A stretch of DNA of 32,903 nucleotides from Bacteroidales bacterium (GTDB lineage: Bacteria > Bacteroidota > Bacteroidia > Bacteroidales > UBA3824): the NCBI GenBank assembly GCA_017543645.1, contig JAFYFR010000019.1, forward strand, positions 1-32,903, read 5' to 3'. A model generated the notes under the pieces. It did no database searches. It was not told where the DNA came from and saw only the letters and a program-made list of their open reading frames with translations. Below are positions 1-7,114 of this stretch, in pieces. Every line of letters starts with the position of its first letter. The stretch's first letter is position 1. The translations under genes were made by a program, and so were the position numbers.

Positions 1-1
1 A

Positions 2-247
2 GGCCGTACCACATGGCGCAAACCCATCTCGTGCCACCTCTATCCCATCCGTCTTGCCAAAGTAGGCATCTACACGTCAATAAAGCTGCACAAATGGCAC
101 GTGTGCCGTCCTGCCTTCATCCTCGGCCGCAAAAAAGGCATTCCCGCCTACAAATTCTTGGAAGAGCCCCTCGTCCGCCGCTTCGGACAGGAGTTCTACG
201 ACGAGTTATGCCAAGTGGCGGAGGCGTATCTGAAGGGGAGGAAGTGA
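2..247 (+). CDS. DUF3109 family protein, C-terminal part (5' end outside window)
   Basis: An open frame enters from the left edge and ends at TGA 245-247, giving 81 visible residues. Segments such as KPISCHLYPIR near the start, then a second Cys (HVCRPAF) and an EEPLVRRFG segment before a helical tail, match what I know of the C-terminus of Bacteroidota DUF3109 proteins. These are small Cys-rich, putatively metal-cluster-binding proteins related to YkgJ, with no firmly known function. The start and the other Cys residues lie upstream of the window. The gene converges on the regulator at 254-874 with only 6 bp between stops. Another frame over the same bases (13-294) has an ATG but no recognisable family features. 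Confidence 0.72.
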   Translation, partial: GRTTWRKPISCHLYPIRLAKVGIYTSIKLHKWHVCRPAFILGRKKGIPAYKFLEEPLVRRFGQEFYDELCQVAEAYLKGRK

Positions 248-253
248 GGAAGG

Positions 254-874
254 CTACTTCAACTTTTTCCCTACAGACGCAAGACTTTTATTAAGTTTAT
301 ACCAAAAATTAGATTTGGCTTTCTCGCCAATAATCAACTTAACTTCATTGCTTTCAAACAATTCATAGTTACGAGCACTAATAACAAAATCTGCAATATC
401 CTGTGAAATGACTCCATTAGCTGCCATTTTCAGAAGAATAGTTGGCTTGAACTGATTTAAAAATATGTGGACGGGACTTCCTATAAGCTTCGACATCGAA
501 AAAACAAGCATATTTGACGCATCTTCCGACAAATGCTCCATATAATCATACAATTGCTCCAAAGTAATTGGCAATTGAAAATCAGGAAAACAATATTTAA
601 GTGTGGTAATAATGTAATTATAAGATAGTTTCAAATCGCTGTCAAATTGTTCGAACGATTCTCTGATAGGCTTAAAACTATCATCTTCGCCAAAGAAGTA
701 CCCAACTGAGATACCGAAAAAATGGGCGATTTTTTCCAAAGTTTCAAGTGTGGTGCTATTTCGGTGCATAGCCATAGTAATAGCAGTCTGCGATATTTTG
801 GTCTTATCGCTCAACTTTTTAATAGTGATCCCCGCCTCATTGCAGAGGGTTTTAATGCGTTTTAAATCAATCAT
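254..874 (-). CDS. XRE-type helix-turn-helix transcriptional regulator
   Basis: A 206-residue protein. Residues 1-62 form a Cro/CI (XRE) HTH domain: ITIKKLSDKTKISQTAI is the helix-turn-helix, followed by LETLEKIAHFFGISVGYFFG, the usual end of this fold. Residues 70-206 have no recognised domain and could bind an effector or mediate oligomerisation. The ATG at 872-874 begins exactly at the HTH domain. It is divergent from the A-B-A'-B' array, with a 165-bp AT-rich gap between. On the minus strand a TATATTTG box (1003-996) fits the Bacteroidota -7 element, but I find no TTG at the right distance. By position it may regulate itself and the array; that is inference. The region looks AT-richer than the window from about 4.6 kb on. 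Confidence 0.85.
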   Translation of the reverse strand: MIDLKRIKTLCNEAGITIKKLSDKTKISQTAITMAMHRNSTTLETLEKIAHFFGISVGYFFGEDDSFKPIRESFEQFDSDLKLSYNYIITTLKYCFPDFQLPITLEQLYDYMEHLSEDASNMLVFSMSKLIGSPVHIFLNQFKPTILLKMAANGVISQDIADFVISARNYELFESNEVKLIIGEKAKSNFWYKLNKSLASVGKKLK

Positions 875-1039
875 ATATAAATAATTTATTTAAAAATTCA
901 TTATTTGTGAAACTATATTTCATTTTTATCGTAAATAAAAAATAGATTTTGTAATGCAAATTACAATATCTAAGCTATAATCTACGTTTAATTAGCAAAT
1001 ATACAAAATTATAATTACAATTTAAAAAAAATTTTCGAT

Positions 1040-2128
1040 ATGACACAAATAGTAAGGCAACAAACAGATTCCACAAGGAATATCCCCGCCTCCATTCTCA
1101 AAGGAGCTGCTGCCAACCTTGCAATTCAGGCACTTGGCAAAAACTTAAATAAAAAAAACTTCTTGCCTACATTGGCTTTTGGAGCATTAGGCGGCATAAT
1201 TAGCGATTATGTTGATTCGAAAGTTCCTAATTCCTATGGTTTAGCAGGTGGAGCGTTATCAGGTATAACATTGGGATTAACCAACTCACTTATCAACGGA
1301 GACAACGTTCCACGAAATATGTTTAAATATGCAGTTATAGGTTCTTTGATAAACGGCTCGTTAAACATAGCAAAAGCCAACGCGAAACCAATACAACAGA
1401 TAAAAGAATATATCGACCCAGAAGGAATAATAAATAAAAGAGGCGTAAAACTCGCTCATTCACATTACATTATTCTCGAACAAAGTTCGTACGGTGAAAA
1501 TGGGAAAGCACAAAAACAACTATCAACAGGATTTAAATATCAAAACGTTATCAAGGCGTTGGAGTTAGCTAAAAAAACAAAATCTGTTCAAAATGCCCTA
1601 AAACTGTTTGAAGACAAAAAAAACTCATTATTGTTTATGGAAACTGATTTAGAAGGAAATGGATATTATGGTAATATTGATGGAGGAATGAATAATGGGA
1701 ATGGAATATGCGATTTCACGGGTAGAAACAACCGTGGATTTTTGAATAACAAGAACGACTATTATTTTGATGTCAGAATAGAGTTATTTTCACTAAATGC
1801 AAAATCACTATCTACTAAGGCACAAATCTCCACAATGGCAGTAACAATTGGACATGAGTTATTTGTTCATTCTGCACATATAGAAGCAGTTGAACTATGG
1901 GAAAATGGCAAATACACAGAGGCAATAGATAAAGAAATGATTGACAGAGGATTTAATGGAAATATTGACCATAAACTCTATATGCAAGGCAAGAAACCCA
2001 AAATGACACAGTATCTGAAAGAATTGAAGTCAATAGCACCAACAGCAGGTTATGGATTATCGGCAACCGACATCCAATCTGCAATCAACTCTCACGACAA
2101 AACCTACAAATACCTTTTAAACCAATGA
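1040..2128 (+). CDS. Putative toxin-like protein A with HExxxHxxH tail
   Basis: A 362-residue protein of unrecognised family. There is no signal peptide. Residues about 40-110 are a Gly-rich hydrophobic region (LPTLAFGALGGII, then GLAGGALSGITLGL) of the kind seen near the ends of RHS and other polymorphic-toxin proteins. The middle is mixed and polar. The last 97 residues contain IGHELFVHSAH (residues 270-280): H272, E273, H277 and H280 form HExxxHxxH, with a further DH about 40 residues on. This is not the canonical HExxH zincin motif, although a metal site is conceivable. The stop overlaps the next gene (ATGA), indicating translational coupling. The toxin role is inferred from the paired small membrane protein, the tandem duplication and low GC; catalysis is unproven. 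It could also be a cassette detached from a larger secreted protein. Confidence 0.6.
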   Translation: MTQIVRQQTDSTRNIPASILKGAAANLAIQALGKNLNKKNFLPTLAFGALGGIISDYVDSKVPNSYGLAGGALSGITLGLTNSLINGDNVPRNMFKYAVIGSLINGSLNIAKANAKPIQQIKEYIDPEGIINKRGVKLAHSHYIILEQSSYGENGKAQKQLSTGFKYQNVIKALELAKKTKSVQNALKLFEDKKNSLLFMETDLEGNGYYGNIDGGMNNGNGICDFTGRNNRGFLNNKNDYYFDVRIELFSLNAKSLSTKAQISTMAVTIGHELFVHSAHIEAVELWENGKYTEAIDKEMIDRGFNGNIDHKLYMQGKKPKMTQYLKELKSIAPTAGYGLSATDIQSAINSHDKTYKYLLNQ

Positions 2129-2784
2129 AATACGTCAATATTATCGGCATATTATTAATACTCATAATATCTACCCTTGGCAACCGCATAGCTCCGGGGC
2201 GGTACTGTACATACTTTGAAAACGACACAATTTGGGCTTTTGGTCCAACCTTAAAAGCAGAAAACGACAAACAAGGATTATGGGTATACTTGGACAAATG
2301 GGGAAAGACATCAAACTTGTCAACAATAGTTAATTACAAAAACAATTTACGACAAGGTTGGCAGATTTCTTTTCAAACAGATAGTATGCAAACAAAAGAT
2401 TCTGAAATTTTCTACATAAATGACACAATCGATGGTGAAGCTCGAATTTACAATAGTAAGGGGCAACGAAACCTGTTGATGAAATATAATAAAGGAGTAA
2501 TATTTGATGAACATTTTTTGAACTACGATGATTATTCCATCATTGAATGGATAGATGGTAAACAACCCGATGTTATAGACTCATCAAAAATGGACATGGC
2601 ATTGTTCATCCCAGATTTTTGTCCTTTCATAGACGAAAGCATCTCGCTCGACCCCACCAACACAGTTGTAGTTTTCAACTCATGGACAAATAAAATCACT
2701 TACATCATCATTGCTATAAGTAGTATTTTGTTGATTTTAAACCTATTAAACATTAAAAACAATGCAAACAAAAGAAATCATTAA
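2125..2784 (+). CDS. Two-TM MORN/YwqK-like protein B (candidate immunity partner)
   Basis: A 219-residue protein with a hydrophobic helix at residues 4-19 (IIGILLILIIST) and a second near the C-terminus (ITYIIIAISSILLILNLL), followed by a short Lys/Asn-rich tail. Between them, residues 25-180 carry degenerate repeats of the form GxWxYxxxG...NYKNNLxQGWQ...NDTIDGEARIYNSKGQ, which resemble MORN or YwqK-type repeats. YwqK-family proteins are annotated as antitoxins of polymorphic toxins. With both helices in the membrane, the repeat region would lie in the periplasm. It is coupled to A by an ATGA overlap, and its 3' end overlaps A'. The immunity role is inferred; an envelope protein of unknown role is the alternative. 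Confidence 0.6.
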   Translation: MKYVNIIGILLILIISTLGNRIAPGRYCTYFENDTIWAFGPTLKAENDKQGLWVYLDKWGKTSNLSTIVNYKNNLRQGWQISFQTDSMQTKDSEIFYINDTIDGEARIYNSKGQRNLLMKYNKGVIFDEHFLNYDDYSIIEWIDGKQPDVIDSSKMDMALFIPDFCPFIDESISLDPTNTVVVFNSWTNKITYIIIAISSILLILNLLNIKNNANKRNH

Positions 2785-3732
2785 AAGCCTTCCCGCATCC
2801 ATCCTCAAAAGAGCGGCAGCCAATCTCGCTATTCAGGCTATTGGCAAAAACTTAAACAAGAAAAACTTCTTGCCTACATTGGCTTTTGGAGCATTAGGCG
2901 GCATAATTAGCGATTATGTTGACTCCAAAGTTCCTAATTCCTATGGTTTAGCAAGTGGAGCGTTATCAGGTTTAACATTAGGATTAACCAACTCACTAAT
3001 CAACGGAGACAACGTTCCACGAAATATGTTTAAATATGCAGTTATAGGTACTTTGATAAACGGCACGTTAAACATAGCAAAAGCCAATGCTAAACCAATA
3101 CAACAAATAAAAGAATATATCGACCCCGAAAGAATATTAAACAAAAGAGGTGTAAAACTCGCTCATTCACACTACATTATTCTTGAACAAAGTTCGTACG
3201 GTGAAAATGGGAAAGCGCAAAAACAACTATCAACAGGATTTCAATATCAAAACGTTATCAAGGCGTTGGAGTTAGCTAAAAAAACAAAATCTGTTCAAAA
3301 TGCCCTAAAATTGTTTGAAGACAAAAAAAACTCATTAATAATCATGGAGACGGACTTAGAAGGGTATGGCAGACTGGGTTTAGCTGATTGTTGCATGAAT
3401 AATGGAGTAAATCCATTCAATTTTTTCCAATAGCTACAATGGCTGTCACCATAGGACATGAGTTATTTGTTCATTCTGCACATATCGAGGCTGTTGAACT
3501 TTGGAAAAATGGCAATCATAAAGAGGCAATAGAAAAAGAAATGATAGACAGAGGATTCGATGGGAATATAGACCATAAGTTATATATGCAAGGCAAGAAA
3601 CCCAAAATGACACAATATCTTAAAGAATTGAAATCTGTTGCTCCAACGTCAGGATACGGATTAACAGCAACCGACATTCAATCTGCTATCAATTCTCATG
3701 ATAAAACCTACAAATACCTTTTAAACCAATGA
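2762..3732 (+). pseudogene. Protein A', broken paralogue of A (frameshift/deletion)
   Basis: Second copy of A, now in two frames. The first part (2762-3433, 223 residues) matches A through METDLEG and then runs through a short divergent stretch to a TAG at 3431-3433. The second part (3439-3732, 97 residues from an internal ATG) is in another frame and matches the last 97 residues of A, including GHELFVHSAH. Measured from the shared ASILK motif, A' is 103 bp shorter than A. That removes the counterpart of A residues about 213-257 and shifts the frame. The simplest reading is a pseudogene. The tail has its own ATG and remains coupled to B', so it could still be made as a small protein. The break could also be an assembly error. 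Confidence 0.75.
3439..3732 (+). CDS. Residual C-terminal fragment of A' (HExxxHxxH tail)
   Basis: A 97-residue open frame corresponding to the last 97 residues of A, with about 9 substitutions. H7, E8, H12 and H15 keep the HExxxHxxH pattern, and the downstream DHKLYMQGKKPK segment is unchanged. It starts at the ATG aligned with Met266 of A and ends with the same ATGA overlap into B'. The few substitutions suggest recent decay or retained function. No independent promoter or strong ribosome-binding site is visible, so expression would depend on reinitiation. It is listed separately because it may be a minimal toxin domain or recombination cassette; being simply the dead 3' end of A' is more likely. 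Confidence 0.4.
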   Translation: MAVTIGHELFVHSAHIEAVELWKNGNHKEAIEKEMIDRGFDGNIDHKLYMQGKKPKMTQYLKELKSVAPTSGYGLTATDIQSAINSHDKTYKYLLNQ

Positions 3733-4388
3733 AATACATCAACATTATCGGCATATTATTAATAATCCTCATATCTACCATAGGCAACCGCATTGCCCCG
3801 GGGCGTTACTGTACATATTTCGACAAAGACACTTTGAGGGCGTGTGGCCCTACATCAAACGATGAAAACGATAAGCAGGGTTTTTGGGTATTCTTAGAAT
3901 GGTGGCATTGTTCCCCAAATTTATACACTGTTGTCAACTACAAAGACAATTTACGACAAGGTTGGCAGATTACATTTAACACAGATAGTATGCAGACAAG
4001 GGGTGCAGAAATTCACTACGTAAACGATACAATAGATGGCGAGGTACGGATTTACAACGGCAAAGGTCAGCGAAACCTTGAAAGGAAGTATGCCAAAGGA
4101 GAAATCTATTACCAACACTTTTTAAATTACTCCGATTATGTTACAATAGAATGGATAGATGGAAAACAGCCTGCTGATGTTGACTCGATAGATATAGATA
4201 TGTTGTTATGGTCACATCAGACGCGTCCGTTTATTGATGAAAGCCTCGATATCTACCCAAACGAAACTGTTGTTATCTTCAACTCATGGACTAACAAAAT
4301 CACATACATCATCATTGCCATAAGCAGCATTTTACTAATTTTAAACATATTAAACATTAAAAATCATAAAAACAAAAGAACCCTTTAA
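3729..4388 (+). CDS. Two-TM MORN/YwqK-like protein B', paralogue of B
   Basis: A 219-residue protein with the same layout as B: an N-terminal helix (IIGILLIILIST), a repeat region (QGFWVFLEWW, NYKDNLRQGWQ, NDTIDGEVRIYNGKGQ) and a C-terminal helix (ITYIIIAISSILLILNIL). The membrane segments and MORN-like signature positions are shared with B, while the central ectodomain is much more diverged than the A/A' pair. It is intact even though its partner A' is broken, which fits retention of an immunity gene after toxin loss. The function is inferred only. Downstream lies a 220-bp AT-rich gap with a weak AT hairpin at 4407-4428 and then the promoter of the TonB gene. Confidence 0.6.
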   Translation: MKYINIIGILLIILISTIGNRIAPGRYCTYFDKDTLRACGPTSNDENDKQGFWVFLEWWHCSPNLYTVVNYKDNLRQGWQITFNTDSMQTRGAEIHYVNDTIDGEVRIYNGKGQRNLERKYAKGEIYYQHFLNYSDYVTIEWIDGKQPADVDSIDIDMLLWSHQTRPFIDESLDIYPNETVVIFNSWTNKITYIIIAISSILLILNILNIKNHKNKRTL

Positions 4389-4496
4389 AACAAATCACAA
4401 AAAAAATTTTTAGAATTATATTTCTAAATATCAACACAATACACGATTAAAAAATAAAAACCAACTAAAATTTCAGTTTATTAACTATAAAATAAG

Positions 4497-4527
4497 TTGC
4501 ATAATTGAAACATAAGTTTTATCTTTG
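4497..4527 (+). promoter_or_regulatory. Bacteroidota-type promoter for the TonB gene
   Basis: TTG at 4497-4499, a 20-bp spacer, then TATCTTTG at 4520-4527. This matches the -33 TTG and -7 TAnnTTTG pattern of Bacteroidota. Transcription would begin near 4534, giving a leader of about 75 nt before the ATG at 4609. Confidence 0.65.
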
Positions 4528-4540
4528 CGTTATAAATATC

Positions 4541-4560
4541 ATAACTGGTTAATCAGTTAT
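4541..4560 (+). promoter_or_regulatory. Inverted repeat just downstream of the TonB promoter (operator candidate)
   Basis: ATAACTG at 4541-4547 and CAGTTAT at 4554-4560 are perfect 7-bp arms around a 6-bp spacer. The site begins about 14 bp after the -7 element, where a repressor could block transcription. The binding protein is unknown; the BlaI-type repressor encoded next door is one candidate. A short mRNA hairpin is the alternative. Confidence 0.35.
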
Positions 4561-4608
4561 AAAACTTAAAAATAAATTATAATATCAACAATTAAAAAAC
4601 GCAAAGCC

Positions 4609-5292
4609 ATGGAACAGAAAAAATCAGAGAAAGCCAATCTCCAGAGCAAGAAGTTCACCTTCTTAGAAATCGGTCTTGTACTAACCCTGTTGGCTATTTG
4701 GGGAGTATTCGAATTTGCAACAAAAGTTGAAAACACAGCCGCCTACAACCAATTGGCATTCACCGGCGACGATGATTTAATCGAAATTCCCATAACTCGT
4801 ACGGAAACGCCGCAACCTCCTGCGCCGCCCGCGCCCAAAATCGCCGACATTATTGAGGTTACAAAAGACAACGAGCCTGTTAATGATTTACCTGTTGACG
4901 CAGAAATAGATCCAAACACCGCTGTACAGATAGAAGATTTGCCAATTGTCTCCAGCCCCGATGAAGTAATAGAAGAAGAAGAACCGCCAATCGTTATCTG
5001 CGAAGACATGCCCGAATTTAGAGGCAACCTTTTGAAATATGTGGCCGAACACGTTGCTTATCCCGAAATCGCCAAGGAAAATGACATTCAGGGAACCGTC
5101 TACGTAGGATTTGTTATTAACGAGAAAGGCAAAGTTACCGATGTAACCATACTCAGAGGCGTAGACCCGCTGTTAGACAAAGAGGCTCTCAAGGTAGTGC
5201 AAAACCTCCCAGACTGGAAACCTGGCAGACAATCGGGTAAAAACGTCAAGGTAAGAATGAATATGCCCATAAAATTTCAACTCGCTCACTAA
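4609..5292 (+). CDS. TonB family energy transducer
   Basis: A 227-residue TonB-like protein, which would transmit proton-motive force from ExbBD to outer-membrane TonB-dependent receptors. It has a short cytoplasmic N-terminus, one TM helix at about residues 18-36 (FLEIGLVLTLLAIWGVF), a Pro-rich stretch (TPQPPAPPAPK) with acidic linker, and a C-terminal TonB domain from about residue 145 (YPEIAKENDIQGTVYVGFV). The C-terminus keeps GVDPLLDKEAL and LPDWKPGRQ, standard for Bacteroidota TonB. It is a close paralogue of the protein at 7409-8098; here the segment before the domain reads EFRGNLLKY, lacking the GGDKA seen in the other copy. No exbB or exbD is in the window. It sits upstream of blaI/blaR-like genes, a common pairing in this phylum. 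Confidence 0.93.
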   Translation: MEQKKSEKANLQSKKFTFLEIGLVLTLLAIWGVFEFATKVENTAAYNQLAFTGDDDLIEIPITRTETPQPPAPPAPKIADIIEVTKDNEPVNDLPVDAEIDPNTAVQIEDLPIVSSPDEVIEEEEPPIVICEDMPEFRGNLLKYVAEHVAYPEIAKENDIQGTVYVGFVINEKGKVTDVTILRGVDPLLDKEALKVVQNLPDWKPGRQSGKNVKVRMNMPIKFQLAH

Positions 5293-5309
5293 AAAACTTA
5301 AAAATACGT

Positions 5310-5339
5310 TTGACAATTAAAAGATAAGTTATATATTTG
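5310..5339 (+). promoter_or_regulatory. Bacteroidota-type promoter for the BlaI/BlaR-like genes
   Basis: TTG at 5310-5312, a 19-bp spacer, then TATATTTG at 5332-5339. The spacing and both elements fit the Bacteroidota consensus. The start of transcription would be near 5346, about 50 nt before the repressor ATG at 5396. Confidence 0.65.
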
Positions 5340-5368
5340 CAAAGTCAATTATAGAACTAACAAGCCAA

Positions 5369-5381
5369 TTACAAAACGTAA
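5369..5381 (+). promoter_or_regulatory. Possible BlaI-type operator in the repressor leader
   Basis: TTACAAAACGTAA is a short dyad (TTAC/GTAA) between promoter and ATG. Known BlaI/MecI operators have TTACA/TGTAA dyads, and this differs at one arm position. It would allow self-repression. The resemblance is short and could be chance in AT-rich DNA. Confidence 0.25.
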
Positions 5382-5395
5382 AAACAAATAATAAG

Positions 5396-5758
5396 ATGGA
5401 ACAGTTGACCAAAGCCGAAGAAAAGGTGATGCAGATACTTTGGAAGCTCAAATCTGCATTCGTCAAGGACATCATAGAGCAGATGCCCGACCCCAAACCG
5501 CCATACAACACTATATCGTCGGTGGTGAGGATACTCCGCGAAAAAGGATTCGTAGATTTCAAAGCCTACGGCAAAACCTACGAGTACTTCCCTGCAGTGA
5601 GCAAGCTATCCTACAAGAAATTCGCCTTCGGGCAGATGCTCAAAAACTATTTCGACGGTAGCTACGAGACAATGGTATCGTACATGGTAGACCAGGAATC
5701 CATCACCGACACCGAAATCAACGAAATCAAGCAGATTATCGACAAGAGAACCAAATAA
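5396..5758 (+). CDS. blaI: BlaI/MecI/CopY family transcriptional repressor
   Basis: A 120-residue winged-helix repressor, the usual length of the family. Residues 1-70 form the DNA-binding domain: LTKAEEKVMQILWKLKSAFVKDI, then PPYNTISSVVRILREKGF as recognition helix and wing. The C-terminal half is the helical dimerisation domain, ending in a charged tail. In this family an M56 membrane protease, encoded by the next gene 3 bp downstream, triggers cleavage or release of the repressor. The start is fixed by the typical MEQLTKAEE opening. Targets are probably its own promoter and perhaps the flanking TonB genes. No beta-lactamase gene is present, so the symbol names the family rather than a resistance role. 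Confidence 0.9.
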   Translation: MEQLTKAEEKVMQILWKLKSAFVKDIIEQMPDPKPPYNTISSVVRILREKGFVDFKAYGKTYEYFPAVSKLSYKKFAFGQMLKNYFDGSYETMVSYMVDQESITDTEINEIKQIIDKRTK

Positions 5759-5761
5759 GCA

Positions 5762-7102
5762 ATGTCGGCGGCAATATTATATATAGTGGAATCGGCTGTG
5801 ATATTCTCGGTGCTTACAGGCTTCTACAAATACGCCTATTACACCCAGACCTATTACAAGTGGGACAGGATATTTCTCATCACCTGCATCGCTATATCTT
5901 ACACGCTGCCAATGTGCAAAATCAAAGACAACACGCCCACTGGCAACGCCGACAGCGGAAAAGTGGTTATCAAAAACTACCATCCGCTCGGCAAAACAGG
6001 CCAGCTCACTCTGGTTAGGGAGGTTGACACTAAGAGCAAAATCAAAAAGGCTCTCAACAGCGACACCTTCCACAACATACTCGCAGTATTGGGAATAATA
6101 TACATAGCCGGCGCGGTAATCAAGGCAATAGGGGTGGCAAGAGGATTTATAAAAATCAGAAAACTAATGACATCCAACCCAGAAAAACTCAACGGTGGCA
6201 TCAATATCCACCATACCGGCAGCAAGACAGTAGCATTCTCGTTTTTCCGAAACATATTTGTCAACAGCCAGTTTGCCCTCCTTGCCGACAACGAAAAGGC
6301 TACCATACTGCAGCACGAACTACGCCACATCAACGGACACCACAGTATCGACACTATTATATTTGAGATACTCGGAATAGCCCAATGGTTCAACCCTTCG
6401 GTTAAAACCGCCGCAATGCTATCAAGGCAGGTCTGCGAAAACATCGCCGACAACGACCTCTCAGGCACGCAAGGAAAAACCGAATACTCACTCCTTCTGT
6501 TAAAATTAGGTCAGCAGAACGTTACCAAACAATACAGTTACGCGCCAAGGCAGAACACAGCCCAGCTCAAAGAACGAATATTGAACATATTCTCCTACGA
6601 CACAGCCAAAAGCCGCAAAATCAGATTTATAGCATCAACACCCATACTTTTGCTCGCTATAAGCGGATACCTGATATTAGGCGGAAAGCTCCAAAAAGGC
6701 GAAACCTGTTACATGTTCCCCATAAGAGGAAACTACCAGTTGGCAGCCGAATATTTTGAAAACAAGGTCTTTACCGGCGAGAATAATCAGATTTTCCAGA
6801 TTTCGCATCGCGAAACCTCGTTCACAGCCCGGCAAGGCACCAAAATAATCGCCCCAGCCGACGGCACTGTTACCAAGGTAGAACCTGACACCATACGCCG
6901 ACAGCAGCTCTTTGATATAACAATAGCCACCGGCGAAACCGAAATCACAATCAAGAGCATCGCGCAAACCGATGTGGCTGTTGCGCAAAAAGTACACAAA
7001 GGAGAGCGAATCGGAACTACAGGCAACCCCGGCATCACCATCAACATAGCCACCGAGGTCAACGGCAAAAACGTTAATCCGGCTCTATTGTTCAACTATT
7101 AA
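5762..7102 (+). CDS. BlaR1-like M56 membrane metalloprotease with degenerate M23-like C-terminal domain
   Basis: A 446-residue protein. TM helices lie at about residues 5-22, 36-51 and 104-126, with another at 287-307. The motif HELRH (H185, E186, H189) is the M56 zinc site, preceded by VAFSFFRNIFVN and followed by WFNPSV, both typical of BlaR1/MecR1 proteins. The C-terminal region (about 340-446) has the shape of an M23/LytM peptidase: GTKIIAPADGTVTKV, VHKGERIGTTGNPG, NGKNVNPALLF. The Asp of the first metal motif and the HLH motif are absent, so it is probably a binding domain and not an enzyme. Classic BlaR1 carries a beta-lactam-binding domain, and many Bacteroidota versions carry TonB. 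Acting with the repressor 3 bp upstream, it may report on the cell wall; that is inference. Confidence 0.85.
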   Translation: MSAAILYIVESAVIFSVLTGFYKYAYYTQTYYKWDRIFLITCIAISYTLPMCKIKDNTPTGNADSGKVVIKNYHPLGKTGQLTLVREVDTKSKIKKALNSDTFHNILAVLGIIYIAGAVIKAIGVARGFIKIRKLMTSNPEKLNGGINIHHTGSKTVAFSFFRNIFVNSQFALLADNEKATILQHELRHINGHHSIDTIIFEILGIAQWFNPSVKTAAMLSRQVCENIADNDLSGTQGKTEYSLLLLKLGQQNVTKQYSYAPRQNTAQLKERILNIFSYDTAKSRKIRFIASTPILLLAISGYLILGGKLQKGETCYMFPIRGNYQLAAEYFENKVFTGENNQIFQISHRETSFTARQGTKIIAPADGTVTKVEPDTIRRQQLFDITIATGETEITIKSIAQTDVAVAQKVHKGERIGTTGNPGITINIATEVNGKNVNPALLFNY

Positions 7103-7114
7103 AAAACCAAAAAC

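Larger units (their letters stand above)
1040..4388 (+). repeat. Tandem direct duplication of a two-gene unit (A-B / A'-B')
   Basis: The stretch consists of two copies of the same gene pair, about 1090-2784 and 2785-4388. Over about 190 shared N-terminal residues, A and A' differ at about 11 positions; their 97-residue tails differ at about 9. B and B' keep the same length and layout but differ far more in the central region. Both A-B junctions keep the same ATGA overlap (2125-2128, 3729-3732), and A' starts inside the end of B (2762 versus 2784). The whole array can therefore be one transcript. The first 9-14 residues of A and A' are unrelated because the A' start was made from the end of B. 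Confidence 0.9.

Noticed and set aside
13..294. 93-residue open frame with an ATG on the plus strand
   Set aside because: It overlaps the DUF3109 tail in another frame, is rich in Arg/Pro/Ser without any family feature and runs into the regulator's 3' end.
1850..1885. Canonical zincin HExxH motif in A
   Set aside because: The spacing is HELFVH (three residues between Glu and His), so the classical motif is absent; reported only as a possible unusual metal site.
4407..4428. AT-only hairpin after B' as a terminator
   Set aside because: The stem is seven weak pairs (TTTAGAA/TTCTAAA) with no T-run after it, so it cannot be told from chance in AT-rich DNA.
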